The notes under the pieces: model-generated
Databases searched by the model: none
The model's input: the letters and a program-made list of their open reading frames with translations, nothing else
Told to the model about the DNA's origin: nothing
Origin: Cladochytrium replicatum
Lineage: Eukaryota; Chytridiomycota; Chytridiomycetes; Cladochytriales; Cladochytriaceae
DNA: 64,000 nt
Assembly: GCA_025526935.1 (NCBI GenBank)
Contig: JAHLKD010000041.1
Span: 331,519 to 395,518, forward strand
Reading direction: 5' to 3'
Made by a program: the position numbers and the translations under genes
Shown here: in pieces, positions 20,918-36,420 of the stretch
How positions within the stretch are numbered: the stretch's first letter is position 1
How the letters are laid out: each line of letters opens with the position of its first letter

Positions 20918-23900
20918 CTACGCTGCGCTGATCCCACGACGCGCGGTGCGACGGCGCATCGCAAATGCAGCGCCGACAGCCGCTCCAACAAATACAAGAG
21001 CTCCACCCATCGCACCAAAAATTGTAGGAAGAAGCGCAGACGAGTCTCCGGAGCTAAGGTAAGCGCTCTCGGCCTGATCGGTGGATTTCGGGGAAGGAGT
21101 TGATTCGTCTCCGTAAGCAGGAGTACCCTCTCCCTCTCCTTCAACTGCAGCGGAGCTGGCGCAGGGGGTCTCCTCGGATCCACCGTTGACAGCAGGTGTA
21201 GAGTTCGCTGCGTCTACAGGAAAGCTGGTAGTTGCGTAAGAGTCACCACCGGTAGGGTACGAGTCCGCTGTGGAAGCTCCTTCAACGTTGCCATCTGTAT
21301 GATCACAGGGGGTGCTGGGTGTGGACTCCTCGCCACCCAAGTCAGGGGAAGAAGTCGGGTACCCACCGTTCGTTGGAGTCGTGGAGTCTCCACCTTCAGC
21401 AGCTGGCGTAGAAGTAGCGTAACCGCCCGGGGTTGACTCAGCGCCGCTCACGTTCGGAGTAGAAGTAACAACAATGGTAGTACACGGAGTGGAAATTGGA
21501 GTTGAAGCATCACCGCTCACAACCGGAGTCGATGTGGCATCGGCAGCAGTGGTTGGCGTTGAAATTGCGGTAGAAGCATCACCGCTCACCACTGGGGTTG
21601 AAGCGGCATCCGCTGTGGTGGTAGTGCAAGGAGTTGAGCTTACGGCTGGCGTGGATGCGTCTCCGCTCACAGCAGGGGAGCTAGCCAGCGAGGTAGCGGT
21701 GGTGTAGTTTGTTGTCGACGAAGCCTCTCCGCTAATGGCAGGTGTAGTCGTGGAAACAACGGCAGATGTTGTTGTGGTGCAGGGACTAGTAGTGACAGAT
21801 CCATCGCTAGTAACAACCGAAGTAGTAGTAGCAGCCTCACTGATCGGCGATGAAGTTTCAGCTTCAGAAACGGTTGCAGTGGGAATGGTGGTTGTGGTGC
21901 ACGGTGATGACTCTGTTGAAGATACGCCGGAATCTGTTGTGGCTGCCGTTATGGTCGAAGTAGCAGCGGGTGAGTTTGACGCAGTATCAATCTGCGAGGT
22001 TGACCCTGCCGAAGTAGTAGCATCGGATTCAGTTGCAGAGGTAGCCGCAGTAACTTGCGTGGTGGGCTCTGTGGAAACAGAAGTGGTCGCAGAAACATCG
22101 GTGGTAGCCTCAGATTTGGTTGTGGACACCCCGGGAGATGTTTCCGCCGCAGTAGCACTCGATGTGGGAGCTTCCGAAACCGAAGTTGCAGTAGCCTCGG
22201 ATGCAGTTGCTGATAAAATGTCGCTTGATGTCGGAATGTCTGAAGCAGATGCATCTGAAGTTGTTGCAGCGGCAGGTGAAGACGTAGTGACCGCGGTGGA
22301 TGTTCCTGTAGCTACAATCGTGGTGGTTGGCTCAGATGTGGAAGTGCTGGACGAAATGGGTGGCTCAATAGAACCACAATCGTTGTCACAGAAGTTCAAT
22401 AGTGCAACTTCGGGGTCGTGGTCACTAGCACTCAACGAGAGCGGGAACCAAGTGTTCACATGCATCGGCTCAATCTCTGCCGTTCTCACGAGACAGCTGC
22501 TAACGATGGCGTGGTCGAGTGCCTGGCACTGACCGTCGAAGTTGTAGCTGTACCTCTCAACAACCGGCAACTTGGCATCCATCAAGTCCACCATCTTTCC
22601 GTCTCGAACAATAATCTGCACCGGCTCAACGAAAGCGTACTCGTTGAGATCTCCGACCGACATAATCTTTGCGGTGGGCTCGATTGCAAGGATCTTGTCA
22701 ATAAACGCGCGAACAACGTTAGCCTGTGCGATGCGCTTATCGACCACACCGTTCGTGGCGGGTTGGAGGTGACCATACGTCGGCGTTGATCCTCCCTTTG
22801 AAGACCAGTGGTTGTTGATCAGGAAGAACTTCTGGTTGCGGAACTCAAAGCTGGCGACTGCTGAACGGCGGGTGGCTTCCCAAGCGGGGTTCTGGGGGTC
22901 AATGCGGCCAGCTGCGTACTTCAGCACAGCCTTCCCGTCCGGACCGGCAGACACCTCCTGTGTGTCGTTTGTGCCGCCGATCGTGCCAGCGGTAAGACTA
23001 ACACGGAGAGGGTTGTAAAGATATGCAACACGAATGTTTCCGCCTGGCGCACCACCTAATAACATTCACCAGAGTGTCAATAATCATTAGCGAGTAAAAT
23101 GATGCATGGAGAATTACCTTCGAGGCCGTTGGTTGGGTTGATCTGAACCCAGCTGTACTTCACACCGCCAGCAGCCACGATCGAGTCCACAAGCAAGTTC
23201 AAAGTCTGATCCGCATCAACGATACCGTTGTTTGTCTCTCCATTGTTATCCTGAATCTCTTGTGCGCCAATGATATCGGGGCTCTTAAGCTTCTCTGCGA
23301 TCTGCTTCGCGATCGTCTTGACCTGTTCCGTGTCCGACGGGTCCAAGTTCAACATGTTGTAGTTCGACACGACAAGCCCACAGTCAGTCTTTTCGAGACG
23401 AGTCGCTGGGTACTCCTCCGACAAGCGAGATTTGGTGATCTTGACGTTCGCCAATGGTATCACACGCCACTTATCAAAAGCAAAGTCAAGCACACCGACA
23501 ATATCGTCGAGCTCGTCGCCGATGGAGATGGTGCTAGGGGAAGTGGTGTCACCTACAGACGGGGGAACAATCTGGATGCGCTCGGGGTTCGAATCGATCA
23601 CACCGTTCTCGGAGTTTACGGTCACACCACCACGCGCGTTGCGGCTGGTGGCGAGCTCACCACGGTTGGCGAGGACCCAGAAGTTGCCATTCGCATCGGT
23701 TTTGGAGATGGCGACGGGGCGAGGGACTTTGACGAGCATGAACTCGAGCGCCTCGAAGAAGTCTGTTCCACGACTGAAGGAAGAAAAACATGTCAGTGCC
23801 AAATAGTAATCGGCGGTCAAATGGTCTTTTCTCCTTACGCAGTGGGTGTCAACGGAGCAGTAATGTTGTCCAAGTTGATCTGTGGTGCTCCAATGGCGAA

Positions 23901-26900
23901 CTCGTTCCCGTCCCAGGTAATCACATTAGGCATATCCAACTGTCCAAGCTCTTTCGGCGAGATCAAGTCAGTCACCACCTTGTCAGCAGGGCGTGCCTGC
24001 AAGAGTGTAACGTTTCTCACGGTGGTCAGCTGAGTGAGGGTGTTGGTGAAAGGTGCGCTGGACGAGCGGAACTCCGAAACAACAGCGCTGCCGATCTGGA
24101 TCAGATCTCCGACCTTGAATGATCCGAAAACGTTTGCGAAGGAGCTTGTGCCGGAGAAGGCAAGGATACCTTCAGATGTGAGAGAATCCCCATCAGCCTC
24201 AGGATCCTGAATGTAGATACCTATGAAGAGAACTGTAAGTAATCTCTTCGTGTGCGATGAGCCATGTATGGATTACCTTGAGGAGCGAACGCACTGGTGA
24301 CATAGGTACCGATCATGATACCACGGACATTGGTCACCGTCTTTCCAAGCTTGGGTGAGCGCCATGTGTTGCCCTGAATCTCGGAGATCTTAACAATCGG
24401 TTGAGCGGTAGCTGTGGCAGTCGCACTAGCCGATGTTGCAGTAACAACGGTCGCTGTTGCAGTGGTAGCCGGGACAGTCGATGTCGCGGGAGGAACCACC
24501 GTACAATCGTTGTCACAGAAGTTCAATCGGGCAACCTCAGGGTCATGATCACTAGCGCTCATTGACAGCGGGAACCAAGTGTTCACATGCATCGGCTCAA
24601 TCTCTGCCGTTCTCACGAGACAGCTGCTAACGATGGCGTGGTCGAGTGCCTGGCACTGTCCGTCGAAGTTGTAGCTGTACCTCTCAACAGCCGGCAACTT
24701 TGCCTCCATCAAGTCCACAAGCTTCCCGTCTCGAACCATAATCTGCACCGGCTCAACGAACGCAAACTCGTTGAGATCTCCGACCGACATAACCTTTGCT
24801 GTGGGCTCGATTGCAAGGATCTTGTCGATAAACCCGCGAACAACGTTAGCTTGTGCGATGCGCTTATCGACGACACCGTTCGTGGCGGGCTGGACGTGGC
24901 CGAAGGTTGGGGACGAGCCGCCTTTGGAAGACCAGTGGTTGTTGATTAGGAAGAGTTTTTGGTTGCGGAACTCAAAGCTGGCAACTGTGGAACGACGAGT
25001 GGCGTCCCAGGCTGCGTTGGAGGGGTCGATACGCCCAACGGAGTACTTCAAGGTGGCCTTACCGGCGGCGTCGGCGGTGACATCTTGAGCGTCGTTGGTG
25101 CCACCGATCGTACCGGCGGTGAGGTTCACGCGGAGAGGGTTGTAGAGGTACGCAACACGAATGTTGCCACCAGGTGCACCACCTTAAAAAGAGAAAAGTT
25201 TTCAGAAAACTTGGGGAAAACGATTAGCTCTGAACTCACCTTCGGCGTTGTTTGTTGGGTTGATCTGAATCCAGCTGTACTTCACACCACCAGCAGCGAC
25301 AATAGAGTCCGCAAGCAAGTTCAGAGTCTGGTCCGCATCAACAACACCGTTGTTCGTCTCGCCAGTGTTGTCCTGAATCTCCTGCGCCCCAATAATATCC
25401 GGACTCCTCAACTTCTCCGCAATCTGCTTCGCGATCGTCTTAACCTGCTCCTTGTCCGATGGGTCCAAGTTCAACATGTTGTAGTTTGAAACCACAAGCC
25501 CACAGTCTGTCTTCTCCAGCCGAGTCGATGGGTAATCCTCCGAAAGTCTGGACTTTGTAACCTTTACGTTTTCAAGCGGAATCACACGCCATTTGTTGAA
25601 CGCAAAGTCCATCACGCCTACAATGTCGTCGAGCTCGTCGCCGATGGAGAGGGTTGTTGGGGAAGTCGTGTCGCCGACGGAGGGTGGGACGATCTGGATG
25701 CGCTCGGGGTTGGAGTCAATGGTGCCGTTTTCGGAGAGAAGGGTGACGCCGCCGCGGGTGTTGCGACCAGTCGCGAGTTCGCCGCGATTAGAGAGAACCC
25801 AGAAGTTCCCGTTTGCGTCGGTTTTGGAGATTACAACGGGACGTGTGACTTTGACGAGCATGAACTCGAGGGCTTCGAAGTAATCAGTTCCACGCCTGCA
25901 ATAAAAAAAAGAGAAAGAAATGAATGTTTGTTGTTGGTAATGCAAAAAATTCGCCTACGCTGTGGGTGTAAGTGGGTCGGTGACAGTGTCCAGGTTAACC
26001 TGAGGCTGACCGATCCCAAACTCATTTCCGTTCCATGTGATCGCGTTCGGCATTTCGGACCCTCCGAGCTCCTTAACGGGAACGAGATCGGTGATTGACT
26101 TATCCGCCGGCTTTGCGGCAATCAAAACAACATCCTTGACGGATCCAAGTTGGGTCAAGGTGTTAGTCTCCGGTGCACTTGAGGAACGGAACTCCTGGAC
26201 AACGGCACTGCCGACTTCGATCAAATCCCCGACTTTGAATGAGCCGAAGACAGCGTTGAAGGTGCTGGTACCGGAGTACAGTAGTACACCCTCCGAAGTA
26301 CGAGCATCCGAGTCTGGGTTGGGGTCTTGGATGTAAATACCTGTCGGATTCAAAGAATTGTATTTAGTATTAACAGTACGAGGTAAAAAAAATAGCTTAC
26401 CCTGGGGAACGTAAGTGCTGGAAACGTACGTCCCGATCATGATACCGCGAACTTTGGTAACAGTCGCGCCGATCTTGGGCGAGCGCCAAGAGTTCCCCTG
26501 GATCTCAGAAATTTTCACGGCTGCACCAGGTGTGGTCGTTGGGGCAGCGGTTGCAGATGTTGCCGAAGTCGCCGCAGCAGATGTCGCTGAAGTGGCAACA
26601 GTAGCGGGTTCAGAGGTCGCCTGGGCCGACACGGCTGTACTTGTCGATGGTGTGCTGTCAGGCAAGAACACAATGCCCCTTAAGTTACACATATAATGTC
26701 AGCAAGTTTTCAGTGGTCATTGATTGCGTGAGAACCACCTGAAAGCAGTGTTCGAACCAGCCGTGACAATTGGCCCATACAGGGAAGGAAGCTGTGCATT
26801 CACGTCAATAGGAAGAATAAGCCTGGAGATAGCCGTCGGAGAAGTAACGAAGAATGTGTACGATGTTGCATCACGGCCCGCGTACGTTAGCCCCCGAATA

Positions 26901-27673
26901 CCTCCAGCGATGGTTTGGTTCTTTGTAAAGGTCGCGTCCGTCTTTACAAAACGCACCACGCCGGCGCTATCATCTGCGACGAAGAGCGTGTCTTCCGATA
27001 CCAAAGCCATTCCGTACGGGCTCCCCTGAGCAGCGAGGAGTGTACTGGCCGTTTGAGTAGTTGGGAATGTGTTCTTGTCGCCAACGCGGTAGACTCCAGC
27101 TGTTCCTGATCCAGTCGAGAACAAGACGTGGCCCTGATCAATGGTTACCGCACGAATGTTTGTCGGAGAAGCGACGATGGTGGTAGTAGGGGTGGGCGAC
27201 GAGGGGTTGACGAGTAGCATGCCAGCTCCCGAGTTTACGCCCACAACGTAAAACTTTGACCCATCGACAGTTGCAGCACCTCGAATGTTGTTACCGCTGA
27301 ACGAGCCGGTTAATTGAGCACGGAGGACGTAGTTTGAAGAGCGGTCGAGAGTTGCGATTCCTCTTGGAACCGTCGATGCTGCAGAGCTGGCGACGTTTGC
27401 GGTTCCAGCCGCAACACGATAACCAGCAAAGGTGATATATTGTCCATCCGCGGACAGCGAAAGAGCACCTTCTGAGGTAGCCGATCCACTGAGTGTGAGA
27501 TCGGGCACGGCGAAGGATGACTCGAGGGTGCCGGTGGTGGAGTAAGTGTCGATGAAGATTGGCGCAGAAGCGCTATTGAGGGCGCTCGACCCATCGCCAA
27601 CGCGGAGGACAGCGAGCCGTGCTGCCTCAGCAAGTGCAGGCAGCAATGCTAGCAGAGAGAAACCCCAAACCAT
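20918..27673 (-). CDS. Secreted, membrane-anchored protein with two tandem ExeM-like nuclease units
   Basis: Eight exons: 27673-26739, 26654-26401, 26340-25959, 25895-25240, 25182-24277, 24220-23839, 23773-23118, 23055-20918, giving 2102 codons plus stop. A signal peptide (MVWGFSLLALLPALAEA) is followed by a region of about 300 residues with beta-propeller-like character, then a Ser/Thr/Ala linker. Unit 1 (about 358-975) has an OB-like lead-in (VKISEIQGNSW, TYVSSTYVPQG) and an endonuclease/exonuclease/phosphatase domain. Unit 2 (about 1015-1650) repeats it closely. Both retain the family residues: SNYNML, GAQEIQDN, NNHWSSKGG, SVGDLNE, LDHAIVSS, SDHDPEV. A long Ser/Thr/Pro-rich stalk leads to a TM helix (about 2063-2087) and an Arg-rich tail (MRRRTARR). 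By family this should be a metal-dependent DNase or phosphodiesterase at the cell surface. Intron positions match between units. The joining of the propeller-like exon to the nuclease rests on my splice prediction (26739/26654). Confidence 0.85.
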
Positions 27674-28294
27674 TGCTGAGGACGGATACGTCTACAAGAG
27701 ATTTTCTAAGATTCTAATTGGGCCACAGCACGGTGAGGAATGGATTCGTTTTGTCTATTAACCCCACGTCGTACTAGTGCATGCGCTATCATGGTTTCAA
27801 TTTACCAGCAGTGCAGACACGCAAAGTTTTTAATCAACTTGAGAAAAATAATAAATCAGTTTTGCTGTTGGGGCGTTAAGAGGGTTACATCATGGACAGA
27901 GATGCACTGCAAGCAAGCCAACTCTAAGGTGGTGGTTCGTACGTTGTGAACAGCACACAGTGCTAGTTGCTTACGTACAGTCAGTTTTGTGCCACTCTGA
28001 AATTGACATCCCAACAGCATGCTATTTTATGAGGCCCAGCATTTTTTCCCGTTTATTGAAAAATTTGAACTCGTGCCCGTTATTGGTGGCGATGCTCCTC
28101 GGCCAACAGAATGAAAACCTATATGAACATAAAAAATCCCAGTTTGTTTATTGTATTGATACGCTTGCTACATTCTTCATTTTCCTTAGTTTCTCAACAT
28201 ACACTCATAGATACATACAAAACCACAAGCGAATAACGAACCAACAAAATGTTTGTTTTTGTCTCAGTGAAATGCGCTGTGACTTGTTTGTTTT
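27674..28294. other. Intergenic between nuclease gene 5' end and MET17-like 3' end
   Basis: It should hold the promoter of the nuclease gene and the 3' untranslated region of the sulfhydrylase. I found no further gene and no clear TATA or CCAAT arrangement. Confidence 0.4.
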
Positions 28295-30191
<1,897 letters not shown>

Positions 30192-30277
30192 TGTGGTGTT
30201 TAGAGCTGTAAGGTCGATCCTCGGGTCGTCAGTCTCAGTCGCAGAATTAGCTTACGTTTGGTGGTGCGACGTTGATC

Positions 30278-30302
30278 TTTTATAGATCTGATCAGGCACG
30301 TG
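30278..30302 (-). promoter_or_regulatory. Putative promoter of the MET17-like gene: TATA box and CACGTG
   Basis: On the minus strand TATAAAA (30284-30278) lies about 90 bp upstream of the ATG, and the palindrome CACGTG (30297-30302) about 106 bp upstream. CACGTG is the Cbf1 site used with Met4 at sulfur-assimilation genes in yeast. Its use here is inference from position and gene function only. Confidence 0.4.
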
Positions 30303-30506
30303 CGCACGCGGATTGGATGGACGATGGCGCAATCGACCCACAGGCAAGGACTGGAAGGCAGTAGCACAATGACGGAGATCAGAAGGTGAGCATTGTGGAA
30401 TGAGACATCTTAGATTGCAGAAGGAGACATCTCTGCAGCTTGTGCTGTACAGGGTCCATTGGGCGTGGGTTGTTACAATTCAAAGTAAATAAATAGGAAA
30501 AAACGA

Positions 30507-32070
30507 TCACAGCCGAATCAGCTCCCTAAGAGTGGAGCGGCCGGTGATACCTTCTCCAGGATCAGGAGCTCCAATGGCGAGACCAGATTGTCTATCCAAC
30601 ACAATCCGCATTTGGCCATGTGAATAGCATTCGCTCGCTTCCCACGGAAACATTTCATTGCTTAATTTTGCCACTGATTCCGGCTTTTCGAGCTGTTTAT
30701 TTTGATCCAGCTCAGCTCTAGGACTCTCTTCGGGAGCTGGTTCATCTGGGTCAATCTTAAAAGGAATATCACACTTAATCAGAACCGTTTGTTGTTCATA
30801 CAAACCTGTTGTCTCGTTTCATCCCTGATCTTTCCCTTTTCCGGCCCTGCTAAAAATTCTTCGAAGGCAATTTCAACGCCAAACACTGGGCTGCGCTGAA
30901 ACGTCATCCACATCTTCTTGATGTGATCTGCGAGACGTTCGAGTTTTTCGATTGGGTCGACTCGAAATCCCAGAAGTAGCCGTCCGGAACGTTTGTCTGT
31001 TTCTATTACAAGTGCATGGCCATACTTGGTGTCCTGAGTCCGCACACCGCACTTACTCCAAATTTTAGCTTCGCCAAGTTAATTGGTCGCATCGCATACA
31101 ATGTGGAGATACGGCAGACTGGCGTTCAAGTTAGTGCTTGTGACAGAATGCCATGTGCATCGCACGTTTGTGATTGTGAGCGCTCCCAGCACGCCTTGCT
31201 CGCTTGCTGTTGGAAGCATTTTAGACAAGCACAAAAAAATCAGCATTGTAGTTGCATTGTGCGTGTATGTTACGAACCAAGGTTCCACACCCCTTGGACC
31301 TAAAATAAAAGTATCAAGAGAGACATCTTGGCACAAGGACTCCCACCTTCTCAAACACAGTCTCCCTTGAAAGCAGCCTGAGCTCCCCTTGCGGGTCCAC
31401 TATTTCTGGGCTCCGTGCCATTACCTTGCGATACATTTTAGTCTTTGAGTACGCTCTAGGTGTGCTTTAGTCAAAGGGGGAAACCGTTTTTGCTATGCTC
31501 ACTACCTGTGCAGACCTTCAACAGTCTCAAACATTCTGGAAGAGCGCTGGGGATCCTTGGATGTGAATAAAAATTCGTAGCGCACACCACCGTCTTGCGT
31601 TGCGATGACTTTGAGAGCGTCCGCATCCGCATTGAGCAACTTTGAATAGACGGGCCTAACGGATATCGACTTTATACAGCCATATCCGATACCTGAATTG
31701 AGACCAGATTATATATCAACAGAAACACCTCTGAGTTAATCACGGTGCTCACTGAGGTTAGAGAACTGTGAGCGTGAAGATACCCAGATAATCCGCAATG
31801 GCGTACACGTCATGGTCCCCTCTTCACCCTTACAAACTGAATTAATATGAGCTTTCGTGTCTCGCTCTTCTGTACCGCATTTCCTTTGGTATCCTCCACC
31901 GCTTCCAATGTATCGACTGTCGACTCCCCACTCCTCATCGTCAACGCATACGAAGGTGGCATCGCGTCAAACTTGAGCTCCACGTCCTGCCACGTATCGA
32001 TATAGCTCCCCGCGCCCATCCCCTCCAAATACGGCGCGATTCCCTCCACGACAGCCTGCACCCATTCCAT
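30507..32070 (-). CDS. BBS5: BBSome subunit BBS5
   Basis: Eight exons: 32070-31876, 31828-31753, 31692-31506, 31455-31347, 31299-31278, 31206-31100, 31051-30806, 30755-30507, giving 396 residues (animal BBS5 about 340). Hallmarks run in family order: WQDVELKFD near the N-terminus, VEDTKGN, TPLRIIWVSS, NLSIGYGCI, RLLSRETVFEKVQGVWNL, TITNVRCTWH, ASLPYLHI, YGHALVIET, LLGFRVDPIEKLE, SPVFGVEI, and a final SGLAIGAP helix region. These are the two PH-like DM16 repeats plus the C-terminal helix. BBS5 belongs to the BBSome coat that moves membrane proteins in cilia and binds phosphoinositides. Its presence implies a flagellated stage. The start ATG 32070 precedes MEWVQAVVEG; a longer in-frame start at 32136 is possible. 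Exon 5 is only 22 nt. Confidence 0.93.
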
Positions 32071-34041
<1,971 letters not shown>

Positions 34042-34569
34042 ATGGCTGCGTGGCAGAAACTCTTGAGCCATAACCTGAGGGAACTGCGCATCCACCTGTG
34101 CCAGAAGAGCGCTGGGAGCCAGGGGACGAGGTGCGTACATATGGAGCTTGGTGGCAGATTTGCGGAATCAGATCTGAATCACGGAGGGGGCAGAAGAGAA
34201 TGGATTCTTCCCTCGAGTGGACACTTTTGGCCTTCTACAGCTCCTCTTTTTTTTTCGGCCCATCTCATCGTAATCTTCCTTTCATGTCAAGGTCTTTCAT
34301 TCAGAACAAATATCTCTCTCTGAAGGATAGCAACCCTACTTTCCCTATCCTTGTTCGTGAAGTTTCGGGTGTCGAGGCAAGAGCGTTTGCACGGTATCGT
34401 AAGTGTTGTTAAACCGAATACTCTGTTTGGCACCTGAATTACGTTGCTGTTGCAAATTTTTTCAGCGTTCGGCGTAGAACGACGTGTGGATCTCGAAGGT
34501 CTTCCAGAAGCTGAGGTAGAGCAAAAAATCCGCTTCCTCGTTGAATCACCACCACCATCGAAGCAATGA
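34042..34569 (+). CDS. NDUFA2: NADH dehydrogenase (complex I) subunit B8 / NDUFA2
   Basis: Three exons, 34042-34130, 34292-34398 and 34466-34569, encode 99 residues, the length of human NDUFA2. This thioredoxin-fold accessory subunit of the complex I matrix arm has the conserved N-terminus NLRELRIHLCQKSAGSQGTR. The next exon gives SFIQNKYLSLKDSNPTFPIL and VREVSGVEARAFARY, and the last gives FGVERRVDLEGL and a C-terminal helix ending at TGA 34569. The acceptor at 34291 was chosen over a later one because it restores the conserved Phe-Ile motif after the Arg. The residue after ARY is Pro where relatives often have Ala; this follows from the splice join and is tolerable. Complex I is consistent with a respiring fungus. 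Confidence 0.9.
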
Positions 34570-34686
34570 GCACATGTGTTGAATGGGAATGCGGGGCACC
34601 CCGTCAGTGAGAAGAGTCGTGTGCAGGAAGCTGTTGCATTTTTCCAAAATCTTTGTCCATAAATCCAAACGACTGAATGCAAAATA

Positions 34687-34920
34687 ATGTTGATGGTCAG
34701 CTTACAAAGTTTGATTTCACTATGCTCGAATTCGGGGCTCACCGAGCATAATGTTTCCACAGAGATCCGCGAAATCGACAAAACCTTCAACATAATTGGC
34801 CGGCGCAATCAAGCAGAACAGGGAGATGATGACCGGATCGAAAGTATCCAGCACTGCAAAACCTTGAAGCTCTGCGCTCAACAATACAAGATCACAAGCA
34901 GAGATTCATGTCGATAAAAA
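34687..34920 (+). pseudogene. Degenerate gene tail related to 36190-36420
   Basis: The segment starting CTTACAAAGTTTGATTTC resembles the one at about 36200. It continues with a matching coding sense (AIKQNREMMTG here, AIKRNRTMTTG there) through stops and shifts. It looks like the C-terminal end of a decayed paralogue of the next membrane-protein pseudogene. Confidence 0.4.
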
Positions 34921-35196
34921 ATCGTTCATCATTAACATTGAAATATTCAACGACATCCACATGCCCCAAACCTGAATCCATCCTTGTGAGTGAAAAAGAA
35001 ACACACAACCAGAGATTGATCCTGCGAGAAAACGTGAGCTGAATCTATGCCCGCATCCCTATTATAGAGAGACACTGGTTTGAACTTATTCATGTATGAT
35101 CAGCTCGCCCAAACTGTTCTGCTTCAGAAGTCCATCTTCTGTGAGAGTCAAAAGGAGAGGTTATGGATGCATAAAAAAGCACTGCTTTCCAGCTTT

Positions 35197-36420
35197 GTGT
35201 CAGTGATTCAACCAAACTGGGACCACGTCAGGGACATCCACCAATGTCATCACGCAAGTTACGTGGTTGCCACGGGACATCGGATTGTTATATTGCGACT
35301 GGACATACACAACCGGCTGTTACTACTACCCGGTGAATCCCGTCACTGGTGTTCCGAACTCCGCTGTGGTGCGGCTGCCTTTTCCAGGCACAATGGATAG
35401 AAACCGCCTCCTCCCGTGCCATGTCATGCAATCCTGCCCTGCTAAGGATGTCTTGGTGATCGACGTTTTCCGCGACAGTTTTTCGTTGACATTCGGAAAA
35501 TGTGCTCGAGGGAATTCACCACCATTTGGTGCATCAGTCATTGTTGATGCAAGCACCATTGTAAGTTGATGACTCGATCCCCTTCAAACTCTGATTGCCG
35601 GAAAGACAAAGAACCTGCTTTCTACGCTTAAACCGACGGAGCATTCGAAACTGTTTGCGATAAGCTTTGACTGGAAGCTGGTGGTCAGTAATAACAATGA
35701 CATCCCGACGTTCCACACAACAATATCAGACTTCAGTAGGCTCAATTGGTGTGCTCACTAAAATTAAACGATTCAAACGCAATTGTGTTCAGATCCAGTT
35801 GTCATGTCAGCGGACCCCATTATCGCAGGGCTAGGAGCAGTTATTCAAGCTCAAGTGAATGGAAACATGTCTGATCTGAAGTAGCTCACAGGGGGTATCT
35901 ACTCAACGACACTTTCATCCGACGTATCCCGAAACTGGTTCTACATGGTCCAAACTTTGAGCCTAACCATGACGATTCCGTTGGTGCTGGTTGTTGCGAT
36001 CCCGTATGCGGACTTTTTCGACGACATTCGCACCTCGCAGAAAACTTCGATCGGATTGACGTCAGGGTTTGGATGAATGAGTTTTCTGGTCGTCGCGGCA
36101 GTTGCCTTTGGCGTCACCTTGCCAATCCGAACCTTGACAAATGCAAAAAGTGAGAGAAACGATGAAATCTGGCTCTCTGGGCTGACGGCTTTTCAGGTGA
36201 CAAAGTTTGATTTCTCAATGTTGGAAGGCTCAGGTGGCCTCTGTGAAGAGAACGTGTTCACATAAAATCGAGAGATGGAGAAGACTTTCAATATCATGGT
36301 GAAGGCTATTGCTGCTGCAATTAAGAGGAATAGAACTATGACAACTGGAACAGTCCAAACTTTCACGAAGTCGAGAGCTGAGAGTCACCGCAAGAGCAAC
36401 CACTGAAGCAGAACCAAACC
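35197..36420 (+). pseudogene. Broken gene for a membrane protein of unknown family
   Basis: Plus-strand coding sense runs in pieces. 35210-35565 reads a Cys-rich extracellular-like region (GLLYCDWTYTTGCYYYP, LLPCHVMQSCPAKDVL, then DSFSLTFGKC) ending at a plausible donor GTAAGT. 35790-36075 reads DPIIAGLGAVIQAQV, an in-frame TAG at about 35882, then LTGGIYSTTLSSDVSRNWFY and a hydrophobic segment (LTMTIPLVLVVAIPY). 36077-36268 reads a second hydrophobic segment (MSFLVVAAVAFGVTLPI) and then TKFDFSMLEGSGG. Stops inside the coding sense make it a likely pseudogene, although missed introns could explain one of them. I do not recognise the family. Confidence 0.45.

Noticed and set aside
21474-22532. 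Long plus-strand frames of Val/Ala-rich sequence
   Set aside because: These are antisense shadows of the Ser/Thr/Pro-rich stalk of the nuclease gene.
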